A stretch of DNA of 64,000 nucleotides from Trochalopteron elliotii (taxonomy: Eukaryota; Chordata; Aves; Passeriformes; Leiothrichidae): NCBI GenBank assembly GCA_024734555.1, contig JANPWX010000072.1:4064420-4128419 (forward strand), written 5' to 3'. The stretch's first letter is position 1, and the number at the start of each line of letters is the position of its first letter. Under the pieces are notes generated by a model. That model saw only the letters and a list, made by a program, of their open reading frames with translations. It did not search any database and was not told the DNA's origin. Below, piece by piece: positions 1-13,700 of the stretch. Both the position numbers and the translations under genes were made by a program.

Positions 1-371
1 TTATAACTTGGAGAAGAATGGTTATAAGGAGATATTTATCTAAGACTTCAACTCAGATTTATTCTTCTGTGTAGAATGTCCTGCATCTTTTGGATCCTAT
101 TTTTTTTTGTGAAAGAATATGACAGTTTTAATTAAGATCTTGCTAGTTTTATATTTTTATGTTGATATTTCTGTAAATAATTTTCTCATTTTTCTGCCTA
201 TGTAATTTCATACTGATCTTTCTGTTCATTGAAACAATTACTGAGAATTTTAATGATTTAAGTAGCTTTTCTGCACATTTTACTGAATGGCTTTTCCTGA
301 CTTCTGCGTATGATTTGTGTAAAAATACTTCGTTGAAGGTACACCTGAAAACCTGAATGTTGTTGTTTCAG

Positions 372-3300
372 CTCAGCCACCTGGTTTGAACAGAGTTGTT
401 ATGTCCCAGCTAACCCAGCTTTTTCTGACTGTCACCCTGGAGTGCCCATTTTATGAGGTACAGTACATATGAAACCAGAATTGATGTTAACAAGAGGTTA
501 TAAGGTCATTAGGGCCCTGTTTATACGTAGTTGCATGTATTTCCCATAAAAAGCATTGGAATTGGACAAACCAGCTTTCCTTGATGAAAATATGGAGCAT
601 TTCTACCTGATTGAATGACTTGATGTATTTGTATGAATGGAAACAGCTGTGCATTTCTCATGAACATGACAGCATTGAAGCTTTCTGAGGATGTTCTGGT
701 GGTTGTTTGGGTGATTTTAAGTTTCTAATAGATCATACCTCAGACTGTAGGTCTCTCAATAGACTTTGGCTTTGAAATGCACAGAATACATTTTGCTATG
801 TTAATATGAAGTAATTACAAAAGTGTTATCTCCCTTTTTCTATTTGGTTTTCTGTCCTTATCCAGGGTCCCAAACTTCTTTCAAAGTACCAAGTAAAAGC
901 CTGTCCCATGCCTCACAGTTCTCCTGATGTTCACCTCTTTAAAAGGGTGAAGACAGGATTACTTTATTTGCTGAAAAAAAGAATATATTTTGCATCAGAG
1001 GTATCAACACCATATTTCTATGTAGTTGGTAAGTACCATTTCTTTCAATTAGTAATTAAATGTACGTATGGTGCCAAATGTTTCATTTCCTTTGTGGGCA
1101 TTCTAAATTCTGCAAATACAGAAAAAGAAACTGGGATGCAAATTTCTGTAAAAGATCTGAAATTTGGGAACTTCAAGTAAATAATTTTTAGAGTCAGAGA
1201 AAGGAAAATGGAGAGAAAAGCAGTGCAGTGTTAATTAGTATTTACACAGCCAGTCTGCATTGAAAACAGCTGCTTGTATTGTGTTTTTATTACCAGCTCC
1301 TTATCCATTAAACAATTAGTATAACGTAAAGCAAAATGAGGCAATGCCACTTGCCTGATCTCCCTACTTTAGAGGTGAGTAGAGGAAGGAAGGTGGTCAG
1401 CTGTGTGCCCTGCTCTGCTGTGCACCTCTCCCCTCAGCGAGAGCTGCTGATGACACAGTTTGTGGGGGTTTGTGGGTTGTAAGACAGGAGTGAGCAAAAC
1501 AAAGTGTTGTGTGCAGCAGGAAACACAGAAGGCAGTGATGAGGAAAGACACATGCCCAGGAGGGGTGGATGGTAATAAGATGTTGAGGGAAGGGAGTCTT
1601 TGACATCATGGATGTCACAGGGATTTAAAAAAAAATTAAAAAGGGGGATGATTCCAGAATTATTCTGCATGTCAGCTTTCACAAGAATGTTGAAATTAGA
1701 AGAGGGAGAAAGTGTGTCTCTCCCCAAAGCCCTCAAAATTCCAGAGACACTAGCTAGCATATCAAAGTGCCATTTAACTGCATTACAGTTTTTAGTGAAC
1801 TTGGAATACTACTTTGCTTGTGAGTATTACGAAAGGCTGAAATGTTACTAATTATCACTCATTCATGTTAAGTCTATACAACTTTTGACAGCCTCTGTGA
1901 TTTAAAAAAAAATAAATTGTGATATATTATAGTTATTTAATAAAACAACTGTGAGAAGATGAGAATTAAAGTAGAAAGTTTGTTATAAGAAATGACTTTC
2001 AATGTCACTTCTTTTTTCATATTCACAAGATATTGAGATTAAATTAGATGAAGAAGGTCTTGTGTTGCCTGCGGCCCAAGTTGAAGAGGTACACAGACGG
2101 TAAGACAACGAAAGAAACCACTGGTAAAATGTGGATTTACATTGAGAAAGAGCACATAGGGGGAAAACCTGGCAAAAAATTAGGCTAGTTGTATTTTTGC
2201 CATTGACTTCAACAAAGTTCAAATCTCACACTGAAACCACTGGCAAAAGGACAAAATTAACAATCTGCTTTTTTGCTCATTTTTTTGCCACCTGACTATA
2301 CAGTGTCAGATGATCAGTTTACCCAGTGACAGTCAAAATCAAGTGATCTCATTTGGATTATAGCAATCTATTCTGATATTCTGTAATTCATTTTCAAATT
2401 AAAACAATTCTGAGTGTATTTGCACAGATTTAACAGAGTTTAAGCCAGTTTGAGTTCAGAAATTTACTTCTGCAAAGAATCCTGGATAATAAGGATATTT
2501 GCTACAGATGCTGGTTATTTTTCATTGAGAAAGGCATAGGTATTTAAATGTATATTAAACAAGGGTTACTTTGGGAAGCCTTGGATACAAAGTTAAGCCA
2601 CCTGCCTATGTGGTATTTGCAACTGCAGTGTGGTGAATAAAGCAAAAGTCTTTGAAGAGGTTAGGCTTTCACCAGCAAAACTTTCTGTTGTGGTTATGGA
2701 CACCTTCACGAGACTCAGACTAATACAGGTTCTTTCCGAGACCCCATGCTTAAATGCGTATGAATGAGCTTTAATGTTTCTTTTTAAGTAATAGCTTTCA
2801 TAAAGTAAATAAAATCACAATATACTTAACATACTGAAAATTTAAGCAACTTTTTACAGTAGGTATACAAACCTTGGTTTAAATTGATGGGATTTTTATC
2901 ACCCAGAAGAAAAAATAAAATTATAATCCATGATGCCAACCATATGTACAGGTTTAACTTAAAACAGACGTAGCTTAAACTCAGCTTGATCACCAGTGGA
3001 TTTAACAGGTAAATTAGTAAGTCAAATAAATTTAGCTGCTGAATTTTTTTCTAGCTGAGCAAGATATTTTATGTTTTTCTTTCTAGAAAAATTCAAAACA
3101 GCTTACTAATCATAGCATTAAAAATATCAAATTATCATTAACTTGCATAGTAATTTTTGTTCAGAGCAAATAAAAAAGCTTTTCAGAGTTTCACTAAGTT
3201 TCAGGGTTTCACCTCCCCCCTTAAACTGAGTGATTTAAATTATCCTGAATGAGGTAACTCCCATCCTACATCTGAATCAACAAGGTGTAAGAGGGAGGTA

Positions 3301-4375
3301 TTGTCTCATGCTGCTTAGGAACTGCAGTAGTTGTGATGATTAAAATAACTGTTGTGGGTTTGTTGGGGCTTTTTTTTGATATTATACTTATGCTTAATTT
3401 TAGAATTGCCCTGTGTGTTGATGGTCAGAATAGATTTTGTGCTCATAGCCACAATCTGTTGGGAGAAGAAGCTATTAAACAGAGACATCTTCAGTTACTT
3501 GGTTATGAAGTTGTGCAGGTAAGCTCCAAAGACAGTGATTTACTTTGACTATGAAAACAAGTAAAAAAATATTTTACAATACTTAAAACTGTAGTTTCAA
3601 TTAATTCCTAACGCAGATGTAGTCTTTTTATATTAGGTTCTCTCTGCCTAGTTGTTTCCTTTTTGAGGGTGCATGAAATACCTTTCTCTTCCTTGGATCA
3701 GTTCGTGTATTGTCTGTGTTTTTTGCCACACAGTTGCTGTTTGGAAGAGTACTTCCCTTCAGTGATTAAGATTCCAATCTTGAATTAAAGAAAATGTTAT
3801 GTAAGAGTTCAGTAGAATTGGAATTTTTAATTAAATACCTTTTTTAAAATGTTTGGAAATTAAAAAGAGGAGTTAAAAAAAGAGAAGCTGATTTGTATTG
3901 TAAATAATATTTTCACAACAGAGTATAACCTTTATTTTGCCTGTTGAATTAATAGACGCATATCTTTCTTTAAACACACTTTGAATGAAAACTGTTACTT
4001 GTAGTTTCTTGAGATTTTATTTTCCACTTATCATCACTTATTACATAAGCCTAACTGCATAATATTTAGCTTAGTTTAAAATAAGTACTAGATATCACTT
4101 TTTTTACAGTAATCTCTATTAAGGTCATTAACAGATCAATAGTACATTTATGATTAAATTTTTAATTTTAAAACAAAGTATTTGATGTGTAATTTTGCAT
4201 CTGCTTAATGAACATCAGTCTTACCCAGTTGTTTATTAAAAGGTATTTCCAGCAATGATTTTGATTTTGTTTCCAGATTCCATTTTTTGAGATAGAAAGT
4301 CTACAAAACACCAGAAAAATGGCAGATTATCTACAGAAAAAAATCTTTCCTTGTACATATGGACTCAGCAACTGA
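372..4375 (+). CDS. FASTKD3: FASTKD3, 3' part (last five coding exons, RAP domain)
   Basis: FAST kinase domain-containing protein 3 belongs to the FASTK family of mitochondrial RNA-binding proteins that act on mitochondrial mRNA stability and translation. Five exons join in frame: 372-457, 866-1028, 2030-2099, 3404-3518 and 4277-4375, with stop TGA at 4373-4375. Each has an AG acceptor and a GT donor (for example TTTCAG|, |GTAAGT, TTCCAG|). Together they give the C-terminal 176 residues. Recognisable family stretches are 'LECPFYEGPKLLSKYQVK', 'EIKLDEEGLVLP', then the RAP domain over the last two exons ('EAIKQRHLQLLGYEVVQ', 'IPFFEIESL', 'YLQKKIF'), and a short tail ending in Leu-Ser-Asn. The first two bases of exon 372-457 complete a codon begun in an exon left of the window, so the N-terminal region and the FAST_1/FAST_2 domains are mostly outside. 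The gene converges on CFAP90. Identity rests on similarity to the remembered vertebrate protein; no break or frameshift is seen. Confidence 0.93.
458..4276 (+). other. FASTKD3 introns within the window
   Basis: Four introns separate the FASTKD3 exons: 458-865, 1029-2029, 2100-3403 and 3519-4276. They are AT-rich with many short homopolymers. Nothing coding is supported in them; the short open frames at 1369-1760 and 1600-1851 look like chance. Bases 1-371 are likewise the end of an upstream intron that finishes with TTTCAG at 366-371. Confidence 0.8.
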
Positions 4376-4538
4376 CACTGGAGAATACTACTGGATCACA
4401 GGCTGGCTTTCTGTACTATGAAGTGTAAATTCTGTGCATGGAAGAAAAAGTATTTTTTCTGAGTAACTCCACCTCAGAAAATTTGAGCTTCTGAGTGTGA
4501 AACCTTCCAATATTTGGAACAATTGACATGTAAAGAGT

Positions 4539-4544
4539 AATAAA
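4539..4544 (+). terminator. FASTKD3 polyadenylation signal
   Basis: A canonical AATAAA lies 164 bases after the FASTKD3 stop codon and is followed within 20 bases by a T-rich stretch (catatttttt), as expected upstream and downstream of a cleavage site. It implies a short 3' UTR of roughly 180 bases. Later AATAAA-like motifs downstream could give longer forms. Confidence 0.65.
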
Positions 4545-7500
4545 GAGCATCATATTTTTTTAAGATTTGTGTCAATACTTATTACCAGTTTACAGATGTA
4601 AGTGCCAGACAGTTAGTGCTGCTTTTCCCTTGTATTTTTAACTGGTTCTAATTCACAGCTGCAAACAGCCACATGTGACTGTTGAAGGATACCAGGCAGT
4701 CTGAATGTACAGAATATGCCTATAAAATACCTACTAATCAGGCCTTTTTCTTGACAGTATAAGAAGAAATTGTGCAATTTACTTACAGCTGCTCACGTAA
4801 TTTCCCAAGTGTTTCATAGAACTAAAATTTGAAGCAGTATTGGCTTATTGGTTTTACTTAAGAGATGTAGAGTGCTGTTCAATAAATAGCAATGCCTTAC
4901 AGAAAATGAGAGCATTTTGAATAAAAAGGATTTGCTTTACTTTGTAAAGTAACAGCTGCCACAGAATAATGGACTTGTACAACCAACTCTGTGGGACCAC
5001 CCAGTATTCCAGATGCAGTCTTTTTGTAGTTTTCTCTTTGGTGGCAGTTTTAGCTAAACTGTCTAAATGAGGTCATGTGTGCACTCCAGAGTTCCTCCAG
5101 GTTGCAGAAACTCTACACTTTGAAGCTCAGAAGAACTATATCCCATGGCAGCCCTTTTTTGTGTATAAACAGAAATTGTGGAACTGAGAATCAGAACCAG
5201 TACCCACTTCAGTCAGAACAATTGTGCCCTAACTTGGGTCAGTGCACTGCTTTTGCAAATGATGAAGGGAAAACAGGAGAGCAATGTATATTTGATGAAC
5301 TGCCATGTATTCCAAAGCCAAAACACATATTCTGGTTAGCTTGTGCTTCCTCCCCGTGTAGAATTACTATTTAAGTATAGCAAAGCAGAGTTTCCAGTTT
5401 TACCTAGTTTGATTTTCACTGTTGTTTTGATACAAAAAAAGGTGAAACTTTCACGTAATTGACATTCTGTATATTTTACCAGTAGATACAGAATATGCCA
5501 TTTTTTTCCTTCCAAGACTACTGTAAATAATTTGTGAGTTGCAAGTGTCTGTCAATTAGCCCAACAATCTCCGGAGATTACTGGATGCACAATCCACATT
5601 CAGAACATAATTCACATTACATTTGATTTACAGTATTATGCTGTCCATTCTGTTTGTGTTATTTGTTGCATGTATAAAACCCTTCCTCACAGGAATACAT
5701 CAACACTGACAGGTGAGGGAACAACAGAAGGTAATGAGATGCTTTCCAACAGTGTAATACTAAGCTCAGAACATCAGTAACCTAAGAATTTGTCGTTCTA
5801 GCAAGAGAAATTGAAGAACAGCTGAAATGGCTTTGCAAACGAAATTTATAAGGAACTTATCACTAATACTGAAGAAATTGTTAGGGTGTTCTTTTGACAC
5901 TAAGCATTGAAGAAAGAAGTGAACCATTCAGAACTGAATGAGAAACAAGTAGCAGGAGGCACAACCTGTGAAAGACCTTCAAAAGTGAGTAGGGATGAGA
6001 AGGGTGTGACATAAGCAAAGAAATGAGATAGGAAAACTCAAACTGGAGTTTTGATGTTTGACTTTCTCTGTGGTAGAAGTGAACTGGTGATGCCCATTTC
6101 TCACACAGGCCAGAAGGTGGTGGTGTTCTCAAACAAATCTGATTTCCAGTAGTTTTGCAAACACAGATGGTTTGTAAATATAGTAAGGCTACTTAAAACA
6201 AGCAATTTGTACTGACTGTCCTAAAGTAAAAATAACCTGCTAAGAATATGGCCATATTCCATCTCATTCTTTACTGGTATAACTTTGGTACTGATTTTTG
6301 GAAAAGCATTGTGGTATTAGAAAACATTTCCTTCTCCTTTTGTTCTTACTATGATTCCTTTCATTTAATGCTGCTGCATTTGTTTAGTGAAGTGTTTATT
6401 TTTGAAAAGGAATGTAGCTGTTAATGTTCTTTTGTCCATAGCCCATTGTAGAACTGCAGGTCATGGATAATGAAAGTAACAGGCATCTCTCAGAATGGGC
6501 TGCTATGTGCTCTGCTTCTCACATCATGCCAAACAAGTCCTATTGATTGCCTAATTTACTAATTTTTCAGGTCCCAGGTTTGGTTTTTTTTTTTGTTTGT
6601 TTTTTTTGTTTGGTTTTGTTTTGGTTTTGTTTTTTGGTTTTTTTTCACTAGGTGTCTCACTGTATTTACAAATGAGACAGATTTCCTGTGTCTAAATACC
6701 TGACAAAACCAGTGTCAGTCACAGCTGTGGACTTCAGTCCTTTTTCTGGTATGATCACTCTTGGCTGTCACTTTCTGAACAATACTGTCTCAGCTTTAAA
6801 CAATAACAGGATCAATGGCTCTTGAGAGCCAAACTGATGGATACTCTGCAGAAGAAACTCCTCCTGAAATTACCTTAAAATTTTAGTATTGGATTGATTC
6901 CATGAAAGTACAAGGCATTAAATGTTTAATCAGATTTAAACATTTGTGCTAAACATGCTTTTTAAATGACTACTGCTCAAATCCTTGTGTTTTTTCCATC
7001 CTTTCTACCAAATTATTTAGTGCTTGTTCTGCTAATATTATTTGTCTTTTTTCCCATTTTTTTTCAGATTGGATACAGAACCAATGATGATTTCTTTGTT
7101 AAATCAGTCAGACACCATTCCTATAGTGAAAGTCAGTGAAATGAATGGCTGAATTCAGCTAAACCCAGATTTTGTCTCTTCAGATACCAAGTGCACAGAA
7201 GTTCCTTTTAACTCAAGTTCCACTTGAAGTCTACTGAAACTGCTAAGCACATAAGCCCATACATTTTTGAAAATTCTGAGCTGAATATCCATTTCATCTG
7301 TTGTGCACATAAAGCAGTGTCTTACAATTCTCTAGCAACTCTGTAAGGATCGAAAAATCTGTGACCACTGATTCCTTGAGGGTCAAGCTTGCTTAAATGT
7401 TAGGTCTGTGAATGGTTATGCAGAAGCAGTGCCCAGAATTGCAGAGACAGCTTTTGACCAAACAGGTCTCATTCCCACCATTGGTGCCTAAAACGTTCTA

Positions 7501-7603
7501 AAAAGCTGTTGTTGGTGCTGCTCTTCATGATCTTTTTATGAGTGTAAGAAGACAAGCATTTCAATTAGCATGAGAAAAAGTGCAGCTGCTATTTCACCCT
7601 ACT
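4545..7603. other. Intergenic DNA between converging FASTKD3 and CFAP90
   Basis: About 3 kb of AT-rich DNA lies between the two converging genes. It contains a T/G-rich simple stretch at 6579-6646 and open frames of at most 99 codons (5075-5374) with no recognisable protein features. Longer 3' UTR forms of either gene could extend into it. No RNA gene is recognised. Confidence 0.7.
6579..6646. repeat. T-rich (TTTTG)n low-complexity stretch
   Basis: Runs of T interrupted by single or paired G, of the type (T3-8 G1-2)n. It is simple sequence or the eroded oligo-A/T tail of a retroposon on the minus strand. No retroposon body was recognised beside it. Confidence 0.7.
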
Positions 7604-7609
7604 TTTAAT
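7604..7609 (-). terminator. Candidate CFAP90 polyadenylation signal (ATTAAA)
   Basis: The minus strand reads ATTAAA 148 bases after the CFAP90 stop codon. This is the commonest variant of the AATAAA signal, and I see no canonical AATAAA on this strand nearer to the stop. Assignment is by position only. Confidence 0.3.
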
Positions 7610-7756
7610 CCAGATCATTCTCATTAACTAAACGGTAGAAGAAAAGGCAAAAGCACCATATTGCTTTTCAAAGTAGGTTTTTTTTCCCCAGATAAATGTT
7701 GCTGGCGATGACAGATACAAGAGATTTCCCTGGATGCAGGGCTGGAGAAGGTTTTC

Positions 7757-7903
7757 TCAGCGAGCAGGGTGGCTGCCCTCGCTGTAGATTGCTGCATGCA
7801 GGCTGCAGACCCGGGCGTGCTCTCCGGTTGCCGGGTCCAAGGGCTTATGGACGCGCTTCCCATACTCGGAAGAGGTCAACACAGGAACGGTTCTTGCCAT
7901 TTC
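7757..7903 (-). CDS. CFAP90: CFAP90 exon 3 with stop codon
   Basis: The acceptor is TTTTGACAG|GAA and the stop TGA is at 7759-7757. The exon encodes the 'TSSEYGKR' motif characteristic of the family. The last dozen residues ('AAIYSEGSHPAR') are less like the mammalian tail than I remember it. In another minus frame an open reading continues past the stop (7624-7863), but it does not carry the conserved residues. Confidence 0.87.
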   Translation of the reverse strand, partial: EMARTVPVLTSSEYGKRVHKPLDPATGEHARVCSLHAAIYSEGSHPAR

Positions 7904-9006
7904 CTGTCAAAACACAAAAGTCGCCTTAGAAGAGAATCACAGGGTATTGCTGCATGTGCTGTGGCCAGGGGTAAAATGATGGACAGAACTGTACAGCATC
8001 TGCTATACGTATATTTCTTTAGTGCCCTGACTGTTCTATCCCTGCCCCAGTTTTTGATGTTATTTTTACCTTAATGAACCATGAACGTGTTACTAGATGA
8101 CAGGATGATAAGATATGGAGCTGTGGAGTGACAATTTTTTACTCAAATATATACACGTTATTACCATGTGATTACTGGCAAACTAAATGCTAGAAGAGCA
8201 TAGATTTTATTTTTATTTTTCTTGTGCACTGAGTTGCAAAGTCTTTTGAAAAATAGGAGACATTTGTGCCCCCTGTTACAGGAACACCTACCCTGCTTGC
8301 ACAATTTGGTGAAAGCACAGCATGAAAAATATCAAAGCCTAAGAAAAACCCTGAGCAACCACTAGCCCATGCAAGCTTTCCCTGAAGGAAATAAAACATA
8401 TACTACTTTATTTTTGCACAATGAAAGGTTTCACTAAAAATACTTGTAGCTGTAAGATGACAGAAATAACTCCTTTGCAATGATGGAAAGTGGACTTGAT
8501 GAAAAACAACCTGACCAAGAACAGATTTTAAGCTTGTTCTTAGTAAGCTGCACTTTAAGTGCCTGTGCAATCACTATCTGCAATCAGCAGTTCCTTCCTG
8601 TGTTACAGCAACAGGGAGGTACAGAGTCAGAAGGGAAAGACAGGATTTGTTTGTTTTTCTTTCCCTAGCCAAAGGTCTCAGATTTATCAGGCTGCTTGTA
8701 TGTTTGCACACTGACTAACACAGTAAGCCTTGGTCTGCAATGTGTTTTTCTAATCTTGTAATATAAATAGTATCTAAAAGGTGAATCAAAATGCAGGTGC
8801 CACACCACAGTTCAAGTGCAAGCACAAAAAAATTTGCCTGAGCAAATCAGCACCAATGTCCTGCAAGGATGCAGGTGGGAGCACAGATTGGAGGGATCTC
8901 ATAGCAAGGCAGTCTGCTAAGAGTCACTTCCAGCCTCATGGAAAGAAGCAAAGGTTCTTGGAAAGTTGCTGTGAACTATTTAAAACAAACAAACAAACAA
9001 ACAAAC

Positions 9007-9054
<48 letters not shown>

Positions 9055-9060
9055 NCAAAC

Positions 9061-9112
<52 letters not shown>

Positions 9113-10729
9113 CCACTCAATAGAAAAGCTCATTTCAAAACAACCATTTATTCTCTAGTTCTCCTGCCCACCTTACTCCACCCTATTAAAAGCTATTCAG
9201 TACAGCAACTTTTAACTCCAGCAGAATGAAAATCAAGTCAAGAAGACTTGCAGGTAAAATTAAGAGCACTTCCTCCCCTGCCCTAGTTGTGGATAAATGT
9301 TGAAAAATGAGAAACTAGAAAATCGCCATACCATCAAGAAAGATTTTGCTAGAAATTCAGGGTTTACAGTGCTCATGACAGGCAGCAGTATGTAATTCCA
9401 ATAGTGTTCCTTTTAAATAAGATTCAGTTTTTAGCATCCTGTACACACTGGCATTTCATCTTGGTGGGTTTGGCATTCAGCAGGTTTCAGATTTTCCAAC
9501 AGTTGGCTGGGAAGCATCCTGCTGCCCGCCCTCGCAGTGTGTAATTCCAGCACCGTTAGCACTGGAATCAGCAATGGCAGCCCTGTGCACGCACTCCACT
9601 GCAGTCACTCAGCTGCATGGAGCTAAACTGAGGACCTGTCACTGTATTCTTGAATTCTGTGAGTGCACCCAGGCTATTTGCAGGAAATGAGGGGTTTACT
9701 TGCAGTGGATTCCTTTTTTCCACTTCAAGTAAAGCAGTGTACTGTGGTGGGTTCAGTCCGTCTGCTTTCAGTGTCGTACTAGAAAGATGTCAATTGTAGT
9801 ATTTTTATTTATTATATTTTATAATTTAGTTATTATTATATAAAACCTGAGAGGCCCACTGTGATAATTAAAGAGAAATTGACTAAGTGACCTGCACTGG
9901 TTACATCCAGTGTTGGGTGTCATCACATGCAGGAGGATCATGTTGTAGTATTAAACAGCTGTGGGTTTGATGTGTCTCCATGCTAATTTAAAGGGCTGGA
10001 TTAAGGGACACCTGTTTGCTCAGTCCCTTGTGTGCACTGCCCAGCAGAGCTGGTATGAATTCTGGCCCATACAAGTTTGCTCTAGGAAGAAAACTAATAG
10101 GAAAGTGAGTTTTGCTGATACAAGAATTCAGTAAAAAGCCCTAACTTTATATTGATGAACTTTCTACATAGATTTCCCACTTGGAGGTGGGTTTGGTACT
10201 AGGGGAGGGAGGTTGTCTTTGTTTTGTTGAAATAAAAAGTTTAATTTATAACTGGAGTAGTCATTTACATACATGCACAGATTTGCAGTTGAGTTATTAG
10301 GCATCAGCAGGTGATGCTAATGGGCACTCCTGGGCCTCCTTTGGGAGCATCTAATACTTCCTGCACTGTCTGATAAAGCTGAAGGAAGGGCATTATGGCT
10401 ACACACTTGCACTCAAATGTCTGGCACATGTAACTGCTAGTGAGACGAATCACAAGCAGTGAGCTTTGTCAGAAAAAAAATATTTTATTGCACAGAAATT
10501 AATTTGAACTCTTGTGTCACTCTTCCTTCTTCCTTCTCTATAATGTATAACCATTGAAGTGGGCAGACATCCCTAGCCTACCCATCACTTTTACATCCCA
10601 TGCACCCATTGGGATTTTGAGGTCATTAGTACACAGAGGTTACCCTTCATTTGGTTTTTGGCAACCTCTGCCTCTATGTGAGTATGTGTTTTGTGTTTGT
10701 ATGCATAAATATGATTATATACACAGACA

Positions 10730-10768
<39 letters not shown>

Positions 10769-13700
10769 CAGATGCTGCATGCAAAAATACATACACATAC
10801 ATTTATGCATATCTATGATAGTATTTCTGTTTCCAGGGCACTATTTACCTATCAGGCTGTACATCAAACCCAGATTCTGCTGGCCTCAAATACTTGCCCA
10901 TCCTTTCCCAGGCATGCCCATGTGTTCTGATTGGTCACACTTTGCACTAGCTCCCTATCAATTTCCTTCCTGTAGGGCAATCTGGTGTAGGTTTTCCTAA
11001 CAAACTCACCAGCTTCAGAGACTTGGGCTTTCACAGCAAATTCTGGTGTAGAGAGGGTGGATGTCAGAGGACAGCAGTGAAGTCATGGCCTCTGAATCCA
11101 GTCCTCTCAGGAAGAAGAGTTTTTAAGCATCACAGAAATAACTGCAGAACCACCTGAAGTACAACTTTTTTTTAGAGGGGCACAGATGGTTCAGAGTACA
11201 CCCTGCACTCTGCAAGAGAGGATTTTCCTCTTCCCCCTTGCTTTAACTTGCATATGTCTTGTCACCTGGAAGTCTTCAGCATAAGAAAGAACAAGAGCTA
11301 ATTAGGGTGTCTTCATGGGATAAAGCTTTCTCCTAAACCCGCAGGCTGAGCACAATGATGTCCTCCTTCCAATTCCTTTCTTACCATATGGGCTACATTA
11401 TAAAGGGTAAAACAATTTTATATATAAAATATATAGAGTATAAAATATAAAACTTAAACAAAGATAATTATGAATTTATCAAAGGGTTACCTCCTCATGA
11501 ATTTTAAGGCCACGACCCTTTGCATGTCTTCTGTCACATCGTGGAAGATACTGGTCATAACCTTCTGGATCTCCAAAGATGGCATCATAGGTGAAAAAAT
11601 CTCCTGTCTTGAGAAAAGGGGACAAAATGGCTAATTCACACAGTTGTTTTATTTCACAGATTAGAGAATCCATGTAGTCAGATCAATATCTAAATAGTGC
11701 ATATATTGCATTAGATGATGAAAAATGTAATATTACTGACCACATTAGGGAGTATGGGCCAATCCTTTTGAATAGTTTGCAGAATCACCTTATGACACAT
11801 GGTATCATTTATTAAGTTTGTTCAGCTCTGAAATTTCCCTTGTGGCAATTTACTTGATTTTTCCCCCCGCTATCTGTTGTAATTTTGGAAATTTAACTGG
11901 TCTGTTTTAATTTTCTGCACTCAATATTCTCCTTCCTAAATTTGTGTATTTGTCAAATGACCTGGCACAATTATGTAAAAGCAAAGCAGGAACTTTCAAA
12001 AAGACAAAGGTACCCTGCACTGTAAACATAATTTAATTTCTGATTAGAGGAGAACTGAGAAATGTACCACAGTGTATCCTGTGATCCAGTGGTATGCATG
12101 ACACACATATGTCAGGCATGAAAATAAAGCACACCCCAAGCCATAATATTGTTGTCCAACTGTTGATATAGTTTGCATCCAAATAAGCAATATAAAAGAT
12201 CTGCTCTTCTAACAGAGGCATTTGTGAAATCCAATCAAGAAGTTCTCATAAATGGAATCAAAGCAATTTCAAAACTAAAAAAACTTTTCAAATAAAACAA
12301 CCAAAACCAAAATCCCCTACTGAAATATGCTGCCAGTTGTTACTGAACTTCATTAAAAGGTGTCTATATTCTGTTAAACATCTCAATCATCATTGGCTTT
12401 GTGCATGGCTGACTAAAAGAATAGTGCATTTTGTTGGGCTTTTTTTCTCCTCTAATTTTACAGTGTGTCCAATTTAACCTTTGAAAAATCTCATGTACTT
12501 TGAGTCTTTCAAATTACAGTGGTATTCTCCAAATACAGTCAAGTCATGGCAGGTCAGGAAGGTTATAATGGTTCCATTAAAAGGAAACCATAGTTAACAG
12601 CACTAGTGAGACACTGCTGTAATTTCGGGCTTTATTTGTAAAGGTGTCTGTAATACTTGGTTCTGTCAAGAGGAGAGATTATTTTGTATTTAACCTATCT
12701 ATCCATTCACTTCTCAGAAATTATTGAGCTTCAGAGGACTTCAGGAATGTTCAAGAGCACCCTGCACATGATTTGTCATCTCCATGATTATGTCTGTGCT
12801 TCCTTGCTTCTCCTTTCCTCCCCATGCTACCAGTTTCATTCAGTGGGCATTTAATTTGTATTCACCACCAGAAATGTTATTTGCTTTTTGCTGGTACTCA
12901 AGTGGCATTATTTGTTAATTGTTTCAGAGTAAGAGTGTCATTTGTTGCTCATGTCAGAGCAGATAATTCATCCTTTCTGGAACTCACAGACAGTCAGCCA
13001 GCCTGTTATATTAAAAACTAACTCTGTCCCAGATATCTGTTTAAGATTTTCTGCCAGATTTGTAGAGACAACACTTCTTTGCTCAACACACTGATAACTT
13101 TCTACTGCTGTTTCTCTTTGTTGTAAATGATGACCTAGTTGGCCTGGGTGGTGGGGGTGGTGGTGGTGAGCTGTTTCCTAAACTATCAGAGCAACTGAGT
13201 CACACAGAGCTGATGATAAATGTGCACTCAGTGTAGGCATCCTCTGAGTACTGCTGCTAAAGCTAAATGCTTTGCAAGCATTCATTAGTATTCCAGACAC
13301 ACACAAAATAGGTAATAGCTTTCTCCACATCTCAGAAGAGGAAACACCAGGCACACTGGCTAGGGTAATTTATGTAAAGCAATCCAGGGAGCAACTGTCA
13401 GCCAAGGGATTAAAAGGGAGGAGCTTCTGGCTTCTGGCCATGCGAGGAGCCCATCTTCTCCCTACTTCTCTTTGCTTCAATCTCTGATATAAGGTTGGTT
13501 TTAGGCATTTAAGCTGCAAAAAGGAATGAGATTACTTTTGCTCTACAAATAAAAAAATATTCAAATTATCTAATTCCTAAATTGTGCAGAAGAATGGGTT
13601 GGATCTGCTTCCTCTCCTGTGGCCAAGGCCTGGGCTGTGAAGAAACCTATTAAACAGCTGTTATCACTTTTTGTTTCCATGCCACTGGAGCAGCATTTTT

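Larger units (their letters stand above)
7904..11490 (-). other. CFAP90 intron 2
   Basis: A 3.6 kb intron. Its notable content is a (TAAC)n/(AAAC)n microsatellite at 8982-9113 and a (TA)n microsatellite at 10732-10765. A minus frame near 10300-10390 was examined for an alternative exon and gave nothing like the family. Confidence 0.75.

Noticed and set aside
1..371. Search for a further FASTKD3 exon or the neighbouring MTRR gene at the left edge
   Set aside because: The stretch is AT-rich with stops in all frames and ends in a normal acceptor; MTRR would lie beyond the FASTKD3 start, outside the window.
5075..5374. 99-codon plus-strand frame after FASTKD3
   Set aside because: No family likeness, no splice or promoter context. 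It lies downstream of the FASTKD3 polyadenylation signal.
8190..8399. Minus frame containing 'VGVPVTGGTNVSYFSKDF', considered as CFAP90 exon 3
   Set aside because: Only a superficial likeness. It has no acceptor in the correct phase and it lacks the conserved residues found in 7903-7757.
10300..10390. Possible CFAP90 exon on minus ('EVLDAPKGGPGVP' after a CAG acceptor)
   Set aside because: It does not match the family. The real exon 3 with the conserved 'TSSEYGKR' block and correct phase is at 7903-7757.
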